Source of the DNA: Elgaria multicarinata webbii
Lineage: Eukaryota > Chordata > Lepidosauria > Squamata > Anguidae
Reading direction: 5' to 3'
Length of the DNA stretch: 64,000 bases
NCBI RefSeq assembly: GCF_023053635.1
Contig: NC_086183.1
Coordinates: 29,275,501 to 29,339,500, forward strand
Position numbers and translations under genes: made by a program. Of the stretch, positions 59,194-64,000 are shown piece by piece (position 1 is the first letter of the stretch; each line of letters begins with the position of its first letter). A model generated the notes under the pieces. It ran no database searches and had not been told where the DNA came from. It was given only the letters and a program-made list of their open reading frames with translations.

Positions 59194-60677
59194 TATAGCA
59201 CCATCAATGTACATGGTGCTGTACAGAGTAAAACAGTAAATAGCAAGACCCTGCCGCATAGGCTTACATTCTAATAAAATCATAATAAAACAATAAGGAG
59301 GGGAAGAGAATGCAAACAGGCACAGGGTAGGGTAAACAGGCACTGGGTAGGGTAAAACTAACAGTATAAAGTCAGAACAAAATCAAGTTTTAACCTTGTA
59401 AGGTAGGTTAGGCTGAGAGTCCGTGACTGGCCCAAAGTCACCCAGTGAGCTTCTATGGCTGAGTGGGGCCTAGAACCCGGATCTCCCAGTCCAACACTCT
59501 AGCCACTACCCCACATTGGCACAAGCCGCTTATTCACTTGAGTAGGTTAAAAAAAATGGCAAAGGAGGTGGAACAGCCATAACACTGAATTTCCAGCAGG
59601 TGGTCCAAGCTATATACCATCTAGGACAGCCTTCCTCAACCTGGGGCGCTCCAGATGTGTTGGACTGCATCTCCCAGAATGCCCCAGCCAGCTGGCTGGG
59701 GCATTCTGGGAGATGCAGTCCAACACATCTGGAGCGCCCCAGGTTGAGGAAGGCTGGGCTAAGGTGTTGGACTGGGAGTCAGGAGATCCGGGTTCTAGTC
59801 CCCACTGGCTGGGGCATTCTGGGAGATGCAGTCCAACACATCTGGAGTGCCCCAGGTTGAGGAAGGCTGATCTAGGATGTGCTTTGTGGTTTTGTTTTTC
59901 TGGTTCATTTGTAATGATAGTAATGTCTAATTTGGGAGAACAACGGAAAGCCAGTGAACAGAGAGGGTGAAGAAGGACTACAGTCACTGAAGGCAGCTCA
60001 GGTATGATGGGAAAGGATCGAAAAAGGCAAGAGGATTATTGAAAGACTGAATGTGATGCAAAGTAGAGGCAGGGCAAACCTTTTCGCAGGAGCCTGGACC
60101 TGGCCTTGGATTATAATCATCTTCCCCTCACTCAGGCCCCCAAAAATGGGGCCGGTAAACGGTATGAACTGTGGGACGAAAAATAAAGGTCATTGTTTCC
60201 TTGTTCTGTACTCAAACATAATTACCCCCAACCGTTATAAATCTTTGAATATTGCAGGTATTATCATGAGAGTGTCAACTGTAACTGCTGAACTTTGCAA
60301 CTAAGATTGTAGTGCCTGAATTTGCTTTCCTTTCCCCCCCTCCTCCTCCTCCTCCCTCCCAATCCCCTTTCCTTTTGTGTCATGTCTTTTAGATTGTAAG
60401 CCTGTGGGCAGGGACTGTCAAGAAATACTTTTGTAAGCCGCCGTGAGAGCCTTTTTTGGCTGAATGGCGGTATAAAAATCGTTAAATAAAAATAAAATAA
60501 AAAAATAGTGGTTTCAGTTTGAAAAATCAGCATCCTGTTTTTAAAAATATGCACTTTTGGCCTCAAGGCCCTGGATTTGGCAAGAAGAGACCCTGGAAAG
60601 AGAGACTCAACTCAGATTTGGAGTACAGGAAGGAATGAAGAAGCACAGAGGCTATATCGGCTGGCTGGGGTAGGTTA

Positions 60678-60708
<31 letters not shown>

Positions 60709-62475
60709 TTTATATAGCACCATCAGTGTACATGGTGCTGTACAGAGTAAAACAGTAAATAGCAAGACCCTGCCGCATAGGCTTACAATCTAATAAAATC
60801 ATAGTAAAACAATAAGGAGGGGAAGAGAATGCAAACAGGCACAGGGTAGGGTAAGCAGGCACAGGGTAGGGTAAAACTAACAGTAGAAAGTAACAGTAGA
60901 AGTCTGCACAACATCAAGTTTTAAAAGCTTTAGGAAAAAGAAAAGTTTTTAGTTGAGCTTTAAAAGCTGCGGTTGAACTTGTAGTTCTCAAATGTTCTGG
61001 AAGAGCGTTCCAGGCGTAAGGGGCAGCAGAAGAGAATGGACGAAGCCGAGCAAGGGAAGTAGAGGCCCTTGGGCAGGCGAGAAACATGGCATCAGAGGAG
61101 CGAAGAGCACGAGCGGGGCAATAGTGTGAGATGAGAGAGGAGAGATAGGAAGGAGCTAGACCGTGAAAAGCTTTGAAGGTTAACAGGAGAAGTTTATATT
61201 GGATTCTGAAGTGAATTGGAAGCCAATGAAGAGATTTCAGAAGCGGAGTAACATGGTCGGAGCGGCGAGCCAAGAAGATGATCTTTGCGGCAGAGTGAGT
61301 TGCCTATCCCTGTTATAGAAGGTCCCCATTCAACCTACTAGCTGTGGGAACGCATATAAAACATTTGCAGTAACAAGACATGGAAAGGGTTGTAGTGTAG
61401 ATAAGAACATAAGAAAAACCTTGATGGATCAAACCAAGGCTCCATCTAGTCCAGCATTTGACCAGGGACCCACAAGCAGGACACGGTGCAACAGCACCCT
61501 CCTGCCCATATTGCCTCCAATACTGGAGGTAGCATATAGCCATCAGGACTAATAGCCGATAGCCTTCTCTTCCAGGAATTTATCCAACCTTCTTTGAAAG
61601 CCATCCAAATTGGTGGCCATCACTACATCTTGTGGTAGTGAATTCCATCGTTTTAACTCTGCACTGTGTGAAGGAGTCCTTCCTTTTATCTGTCCTGAAT
61701 CTCCCACCCATCAGCTTCATGGGATGACCCCGGGTTCTAGTATTATGAGAGAGGGAGAACAAGGTCTCCCTCTCCACATTCTCCGCACCACACATAATTT
61801 TGTACAGCTCTATCAGGTCTCCCCTTAGCTTCCCTTTTTCCAAGCTAAACCATCCCGGCTGTTGTAACCTTCCCCATAAGGAAGATGCTGCAGTCCCTTA
61901 ATCAATTTAGTTTCTCTTTTCTGCAATTCTTGGCAACACTCCCTTATGGGCGGCTCGCCTTCCATTTTGAGAGGCATGTAAGAGAAAAGAAGGAAGAAGC
62001 CGTGGGAAAAACACAGGAGGATTACTAGTTGAGGATGACGACATCTAGATCCCCCGACCCCAGAAGTCCATGAATGAGACAGGGCAGTAGTGTCCTAAAA
62101 GCCTCCTCTGGAAGCACCCCAAAGCTCTGGGTCTATAGAGGCTAGGTATTGCACGAACACCATCATATTGGAAATATATGTCCATCCTTTCATATACCAC
62201 CACGAAAGGTTTTGCAGGAAGAGCTGCAGCTGTAAGTTGAGCCTTACACGCAGAAGGTCCAAGTTTCAACGTTTTACATGCAAAAAGTCTAAATTTCGAT
62301 CCCCATCCTGTCCAGGTAGGACTAGGAAAGAATCCTGCCCAAACCCTGGACAGCAGCCAGCACTGACAACACTGGGGTAGATTTTGGCATATCATGCAGC
62401 TTCCTGAGCCCCACTCAGCCAGCCATCCTTTCTCTCTGCACTCACCGGATTCAAAATAGGCTGCTGCAAAGCCAT
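39859..62475 (-). CDS. Tandem-repeat galectin, galectin-4/-9-like, 11 coding exons
   Basis: A beta-galactoside-binding lectin with two carbohydrate-recognition domains (CRDs), made in the cytosol and secreted without a signal peptide. Exons sum to 1002 bases (333 residues plus stop) with every phase matching. N-CRD (about 12-145): HFNPR with H55, N57 and R59, VVVCN with N69, WGSEER with W76, E79 and R81. Linker 146-201, rich in Pro, Ala and Tyr, from four short exons. C-CRD (202-333): HINPR with H247, N249 and R251, N260, and WGSEER with W267, E270 and R272. Both sugar-binding sites are complete. Each CRD is encoded by an 89-base exon followed by a long exon and a C-terminal exon, the usual galectin layout. 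The N-CRD ([14 protein letters not shown]) looks closest to galectin-9; the C-CRD ([14 protein letters not shown]) looks more like galectin-4, so I give no symbol. Human galectins 4 and 9 have 323 and 355 residues. Confidence 0.92.
40668..40833 (-). CDS. Galectin exon 10 (C-CRD sugar-binding core)
   Basis: Reads [20 protein letters not shown], then [16 protein letters not shown] and ends PGQAFH. The sugar-binding signature is complete. Donor cat|gtaaga. The acceptor cttccag at 40834 sits in a 16-bp duplicated target site of a fold-back insertion that starts at 40839. Confidence 0.94.
40927..40972 (-). ncRNA. Hammerhead-ribozyme-like motif, arm 1 of fold-back I
   Basis: Minus strand: stem I ATTGCC/GGCAAT, core TTGATAA, stem II GGACT/AGTCC, GAAA, then CGCATC at the cleavage-site position. 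The core differs from CUGANGA at two conserved positions (C3 and G8), so this copy is probably inactive. Confidence 0.6.
41173..41218 (+). ncRNA. Hammerhead-ribozyme-like motif, arm 2 of fold-back I
   Basis: Stem I ATTGCC/GGCAAT, core TTGATGA (C3 to U), stem II GGACT/AGTCC with an extra A before it, GAAA, very short palindromic stem III CGCG, then GUC at the cleavage site. All parts fall in type I hammerhead order within 46 bases. Confidence 0.65.
41447..41743 (-). mobile_element. tRNA-derived SINE (family A), full copy
   Basis: Duplicated target CTTTTGAATAGGTA at 41433-41446 and 41744-41757; galectin intron 9, same strand as the gene. Confidence 0.9.
42497..43135 (-). mobile_element. CR1 LINE 3' fragment
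   Basis: Encodes [20 protein letters not shown] and the usual C-terminal CR1 sequence, then the ATTCTATG end at 42497. Its upstream edge is about 60 bases from galectin exon 9. Confidence 0.9.
43197..43285 (-). CDS. Galectin exon 9 (first strands of C-CRD)
   Basis: Reads [17 protein letters not shown], then [12 protein letters not shown]. Acceptor ttatttccag, donor ag|gtgcgt, phase 0 to 2. The usual GGL turn is replaced by PGNFTPF. Confidence 0.9.
43702..43727 (+). repeat. (CA)n microsatellite
   Basis: About 13 CA units in galectin intron 8. Confidence 0.9.
44080..44123 (+). repeat. (TG)n microsatellite
   Basis: About 22 TG units, 100 bases past galectin exon 8. Confidence 0.95.
44224..44253 (-). 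CDS. Galectin exon 8 (30-base linker exon)
   Basis: Reads [10 protein letters not shown]; acceptor atctcttctcag, donor cct|gtgagt, phase 0. The -TNP end directly precedes the AVPF start of the second CRD. Confidence 0.65.
44405..44428 (-). CDS. Galectin exon 7 (24-base linker exon)
   Basis: Reads MKKNKNVQ between a good acceptor, ttctttctttgcag, and the donor cag|gtgtgt. Phase 0. Its position, phase and splice signals support it, but eight residues give little homology; it may be alternatively spliced. Confidence 0.6.
44595..44712 (-). mobile_element. L2-clade LINE 3' end, short
   Basis: (TTTA)n plus the CCAATAGCCGAAGCTCTCTG hairpin; galectin intron 6. Another LINE 3' end with a related tail is at 44840-44975. 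Confidence 0.75.
45365..45776 (-). mobile_element. L2-clade LINE 3' end
   Basis: Minus strand encodes [20 protein letters not shown]; (TTTA)n tail at 45365. Galectin intron 6. Confidence 0.82.
46291..46642 (+). mobile_element. L2-clade LINE 3' end
   Basis: Encodes [18 protein letters not shown] in a shifted frame; hairpin and (AAAT)n tail. Preceded at 46090-46215 by a minus-strand LINE tail of another type. Confidence 0.8.
46918..47880. mobile_element. hAT non-autonomous element (CAGTGGTTCCCAAA family) with L2 insert
   Basis: TIRs CAGTGGTTCCCAAAGTGGG and TTTGGGAACCACTG, 8-bp duplication CTCTAGAC at 46910-46917 and 47881-47888. An L2 3' end (about 47056-47458) is nested inside. It lies about 47 bases downstream of galectin exon 6. 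Confidence 0.88.
47935..47982 (-). CDS. Galectin exon 6 (linker)
   Basis: Reads [16 protein letters not shown]. Acceptor gcccttgcag, donor tct|gtgagt, 48 bases, phase 0. Its donor is about 47 bases from a hAT insertion with its target duplication at 47881-47888. Confidence 0.75.
48330..48562 (+). mobile_element. CR1-related LINE 3' end (second subfamily)
   Basis: Ends GTGCTGGACTAGATGGACCC then a TGATCCAGCTCTTCT tail, the 3' end of the same family, in galectin intron 5. Confidence 0.65.
49357..49422 (-). CDS. Galectin exon 5 (linker)
   Basis: Reads [18 protein letters not shown] then AATN, a Pro/Ala/Tyr-rich hinge like the linkers of galectins 4 and 9. Acceptor gtgtttcag, donor aat|gtaagt, phase 0, so it can be skipped without frame change. 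Confidence 0.85.
49587..49855. mobile_element. hAT-like palindromic MITE (TAGGGTGACC family), left end missing
   Basis: Same family; the right end GGTCAGCCTA is diverged. Partner of the partial copy at 57277-57431 in an inverted arrangement. Confidence 0.7.
49889..50575. mobile_element. DNA-transposon relic (GGGCCTGTTTAGACAACACG end) interrupted by CR1
   Basis: Left part 49889-49936 and right part 50405-50575, ending TTTGAACAGGGTC; the CR1 at 49937-50404 lies between. A small relative with TTCAGAAGACACG ends is at 25757-25812. Confidence 0.4.
49937..50404 (-). mobile_element. CR1 LINE 3' fragment
   Basis: CR1 3' end beginning with three ATAGAATC units at 49937. It is inserted in a DNA-transposon-like sequence whose right part resumes at about 50405. 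Confidence 0.88.
50895..51014 (-). CDS. Galectin exon 4 (end of N-CRD)
   Basis: Reads [18 protein letters not shown] and continues to [12 protein letters not shown]; the VNG-x-x-F-x-x-Y-x-HR pattern closes a galectin CRD. Forty whole codons; acceptor ttctctag, donor tct|gtaagt. Confidence 0.95.
51454..51649 (-). CDS. Galectin exon 3 (N-CRD sugar-binding core)
   Basis: Reads [20 protein letters not shown], then [17 protein letters not shown] and MPFQPG, ending GHCYQ. Contains the complete H-N-R, N, W-E-R signature. Acceptor cacatttcag, donor cag|gtgagg. Confidence 0.96.
51805..52410. mobile_element. Fold-back insertion III, possible Penelope relative, in galectin intron 2
   Basis: Inverted arms (about 51840-51925 and 52310-52400; shared block includes TATAACTGTTCACCCCTTCT) around 400 bases. 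Flanked by a 17-bp duplication with two mismatches at 51788-51804 and 52411-52427. The minus strand has three TGATGA cores (near 52050, 52132 and 52199) that look like decayed hammerhead cores without a clear GAAA. Confidence 0.5.
52528..54950 (-). mobile_element. CR1 LINE, 5'-truncated, about 2.4 kb
   Basis: The longest CR1 here. It reads from the end of the endonuclease region ([17 protein letters not shown]) through the reverse transcriptase ([28 protein letters not shown]) to the 3' ATTCTATG repeat at its left end. The catalytic FADD box reads SAGD, so it is dead. Lies in galectin intron 2, same strand as the gene. Confidence 0.92.
55104..55410 (+). mobile_element. tRNA-derived SINE (family A), full copy
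   Basis: Duplicated target TATATATGTA at 55094-55103 and 55411-55420; galectin intron 2. Confidence 0.88.
55839..55886 (-). ncRNA. Hammerhead-ribozyme-like motif, arm 1 of fold-back II
   Basis: Minus strand: stem I TTCAA..TTGAA plus CTC/GAG, core TTGAGGA, stem II GGAT/ATCT, GAAA, ACGT stem III, then GUU. C3 is replaced by U. Confidence 0.6.
55907..55965 (+). repeat. (AAT)n microsatellite inside fold-back II
   Basis: About 19 AAT units between the two hammerhead-like arms. Confidence 0.95.
56123..56170 (+). ncRNA. Hammerhead-ribozyme-like motif, arm 2 of fold-back II
   Basis: Core CTGAGGA, which fits CUGANGA in full, stem II GGAT/ATCC, GAAA, CG, then GUU. The outer stem I pairs TTCAG with CTGAG where the partner arm pairs TTCAA with TTGAA, a compensatory change. 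The inner stem has one mismatch. Confidence 0.65.
56455..57212 (+). mobile_element. CR1 LINE 3' fragment
   Basis: Encodes [20 protein letters not shown] and the conserved CR1 C-terminus, ending in the ATTCTATG repeat at 57180-57212. One arm of an inverted pair with 49937-50404. Confidence 0.9.
57277..57431. mobile_element. hAT-like palindromic MITE (TAGGGTGACC family), partial
   Basis: Left half only, with a short internal duplication of TAACTTTAACAGTG. Part of the inverted pair with 49587-49855. Confidence 0.65.
57719..58269 (-). mobile_element. L2-clade LINE 3' fragment
   Basis: Minus strand encodes [20 protein letters not shown] and [20 protein letters not shown]; upstream it continues as [14 protein letters not shown]. 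Galectin intron 2. Confidence 0.85.
59040..59522 (-). mobile_element. tRNA-derived SINE (family B), split by an L2-type 3' end
   Basis: Minus-strand copy of family B with head near 59522 (CCAATGTGGGGTAGTGGCTA) and tail near 59060. An L2-type 3' end (59156-59395) interrupts it at nearly the same place as in the 8446 copy. Confidence 0.7.
59627..59869. mobile_element. hAT-like palindromic MITE (CAGCCTTCCTCAACC family) carrying a SINE piece
   Basis: A whole hairpin unit (59627-59755), then about 50 bases of a SINE family B head (59757-59806), then a second right half; one 8-bp duplication ATCTAGGA (59619-59626, 59870-59877) encloses everything. Confidence 0.75.
60080..60168 (-). CDS. Galectin exon 2 (first strands of N-CRD)
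   Basis: Reads [16 protein letters not shown] then [13 protein letters not shown], the PF-x-GGL-x-x-G opening of a galectin CRD. Acceptor gtcccacag; donor ag|gtttgc, weak. Its 89 bases and phase 0 to 2 equal those of exon 9, the matching exon of the second CRD. Confidence 0.92.
60310..60510 (+). mobile_element. LINE 3' tail (GTAAGCCGCCGTGAGAGCC type)
   Basis: Pyrimidine-rich lead, TTTTAGATTGTAAGCCTGTG, hairpin and A-rich tail. A fragment of the same end is at about 41900-41965. Confidence 0.6.
60690..61290 (-). mobile_element. L2-type LINE 3' fragment
   Basis: Minus strand encodes [20 protein letters not shown] and [20 protein letters not shown]; 3' end with AGCACCATCAGTGTACATGG at 60717. 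Galectin intron 1. Confidence 0.85.
61385..61960 (-). mobile_element. CR1-related LINE 3' fragment (second subfamily)
   Basis: Minus strand encodes [20 protein letters not shown] and [20 protein letters not shown]. Lies in galectin intron 1. Confidence 0.75.
62446..62475 (-). CDS. Galectin exon 1 (start codon)
   Basis: Encodes [10 protein letters not shown] and ends ccg|gtgagt in phase 0. Short first coding exons of this kind begin galectin-4 and -9 (MAYVPAP, MAFSGSQ). ATG context is aagATGg. Confidence 0.82.
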
Positions 62476-62575
62476 CTTAATGCCTGCAGGTGCAGACCGC
62501 CCAGCCCTTTTCTTCTTATGCCCTCCAGGAACTATTGCAACAGCTTGCTGGAGCAGATCTTTGGAGTGCTTTGAG

Positions 62576-62585
62576 TTTCATTTCC
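62576..62585 (-). promoter_or_regulatory. ETS/IRF composite-like site upstream of the galectin
   Basis: The minus strand reads GGAAATGAAA about 100 bases before the galectin ATG. This equals the GGAANNGAAA consensus of ETS-IRF composite elements. Galectin-9 is known to respond to interferon, so the site is plausible, but a 10-base match can arise by chance. Confidence 0.3.
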
Positions 62586-62589
62586 TGAA

Positions 62590-63570
62590 AAAGTGGGTGG
62601 GGTGGAAAGCAAACAGCTCTTGTGTTTTCTTTTAACAGACAAGCCAGGAGAGAGAGAGAAAGAGAGAGAGAGAGAGCCACTAGGGTGAGCACTCAGCCTG
62701 CTCCTAGAACACTGGCTGCCATGGTGTGGGGAGAAGGCTCAGCCTGCTGAATTTCTGCCTGTCGTGAAGAAGGATGGCATCACAAGCTTAATTTGACTTG
62801 TCATTCCCCCTCTTTGGGGAACCCTGAGGACGAGGGGGGGGGGGCGTTCAGGATTCTCTGTGGAAACTTGTCTAGCAAGGGTGAAAAGAAGAATTGGAAC
62901 CTGCCAAATTCTCCCTACTATTGGTCCCCCTAGTTTCAATGATTTCATTGGAAAGCCACAGTGGGCCTCTGAGGAATATAAACCCTTGGTGTTAGAGTGA
63001 CCACGTGGCCTCCTTTACAGGGGACAGTCCTCTATTTCAAGGGCTGCCAGAGAACCATTCTCAATTTGAAGGCACTCCTCTGTTTGAAGAACACGCCAGT
63101 CCAGTGGGGCTGTGAATCCATTCTGTTTGGGGCCTTGGATAGCTCCTTTGGCTGGTTTGGGCAAACCCCCAGAATAGATTTACTGCTCCACCAGAATCAG
63201 AGTCACCAGCCGCCACTAGTCCAGTCCAAGCCCAGTTTAAAGTGAAAAAAACCTGTTGCTCATCCAAAGATAGCACTTGGACAGCAGACTGAACAGGTAG
63301 GCATACAGGTTACCTGGTCACAATACGACAAGACATTATTTCTGCATGAATTATAGTAATTAATCCTAAATTTACATCTATACATATAAATCAGCATATG
63401 CAAATTTTATGCAAATACATCTCTTTTGTCCTCTTTTTTCTGGTGATGTGTAAGCAGAATGGGGATGCAGAATAAGCCTCTTGTTTTCTGAAGGCAATGA
63501 TTTGCCAACCGACCCATTTTCAAGTGAAAAAGCCAACTTCAGCTGCCAGTCCAGGTCCGGGCCCCGATTC
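62590..63570. other. Galectin upstream flank
   Basis: (GA)n at 62650-62676, then sequence around 63000-63150 resembling a TGACC-ended MITE of the kind also seen at 58590-58680. No further exon recognised. Confidence 0.4.
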
Positions 63571-63574
63571 AAAG

Positions 63575-64000
63575 TGATGTTATTAACATTTAAAGCCCTA
63601 AACGGCTTGGGGCCAGGCTATCTGAAGGAACACCTCCTCCCATATGTACCTGCCCAGACCCTAAGGTCATCCTCAGGGGTCCTTCTCCGCGAGCCCCTGC
63701 CAAAGGAAGTGAGGCAGGTGGCTACCAGGAGGAGGGCCTTCTCTGCTGTGGCACCCCAGCTGTGGAATGAGCTCCCTAAGGAGGTTCACCTGGCACCTAC
63801 ACTATAATCTTCAGACGCCAGGTGAAGACCTTTTTATTCTCTCAGTATTTTAACAGTCTATAAATTAATTTTAACTTTGCTGTTTTAAATTTGTATTTTA
63901 AATTTCTTTTTCTGCACTGCTGCTGATTTTATTCTGGTTGTGCTTTTATATTGTATTTTATATCATGGTTTTATATTGTTGTTTTATACTTTGAATGGTT
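63575..64000 (+). mobile_element. L2-clade LINE 3' end, running off the window
   Basis: Encodes [20 protein letters not shown] and [20 protein letters not shown]; the tail is cut by the window edge. Confidence 0.85.

Overview
This is vertebrate nuclear DNA, most likely from a squamate reptile (lizard or snake). The evidence is the repeat landscape: CR1 LINEs with the ATTCTATG 3' tail, L2-clade LINE 3' ends, a tRNA-derived SINE present in six copies with clean target-site duplications, many hAT- and PIF/Harbinger-like MITEs, Penelope-type fold-back insertions and a gammaretrovirus-like fossil. Nothing bacterial, viral-genomic or organellar is present. Most of the long open frames are translations of these repeats; the host genes are split into short exons that I assembled from homology, splice signals and reading phase.

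Three host genes are supported. (1) Minus strand, 26.25 kb down to 2.86 kb: exons 1-10 of a 17-beta-hydroxysteroid dehydrogenase type 3-like short-chain dehydrogenase. They give 282 contiguous residues in matching phase; the last exon lies beyond the left edge. (2) Plus strand, 38091-38663: BLOC1S3, a subunit of the lysosome-related-organelle complex BLOC-1. Its coding region is a single exon behind a CpG-rich promoter that carries an NRF1 palindrome and two MITF/TFE-type E-boxes. (3) Minus strand, 62475 down to 39859: a tandem-repeat galectin of the galectin-4/-9 type. It has 11 coding exons, 333 residues and two complete carbohydrate-recognition domains. BLOC1S3 and the galectin are tail to tail.

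Layout: 1-2.8 kb CR1-like and DNA-transposon remains; 2.8-26.3 kb the HSD17B3-like gene with repeat-filled introns, including two minisatellites; 26.6-28.2 kb an L2-clade LINE; 28.2-29.3 kb an L1-like 3' end; 29.6-34.2 kb the retroviral fossil; 34.3-37 kb SINE, L2 and hAT fragments; 37.1-38.9 kb BLOC1S3; 39.9-62.5 kb the galectin; 62.5-64 kb its upstream flank and an L2 end.

The most unusual feature is a set of three inverted-repeat (fold-back) insertions inside the galectin gene, each flanked by a 14-17 bp target duplication. Two carry pairs of hammerhead-ribozyme-like motifs, as known for Penelope-like retroelements. One of these insertions duplicated the 3' splice site of galectin exon 10 and now supplies the pyrimidine tract in front of that exon. 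The three genes have no obvious shared pathway (steroid/acyl reduction, organelle biogenesis, glycan binding).
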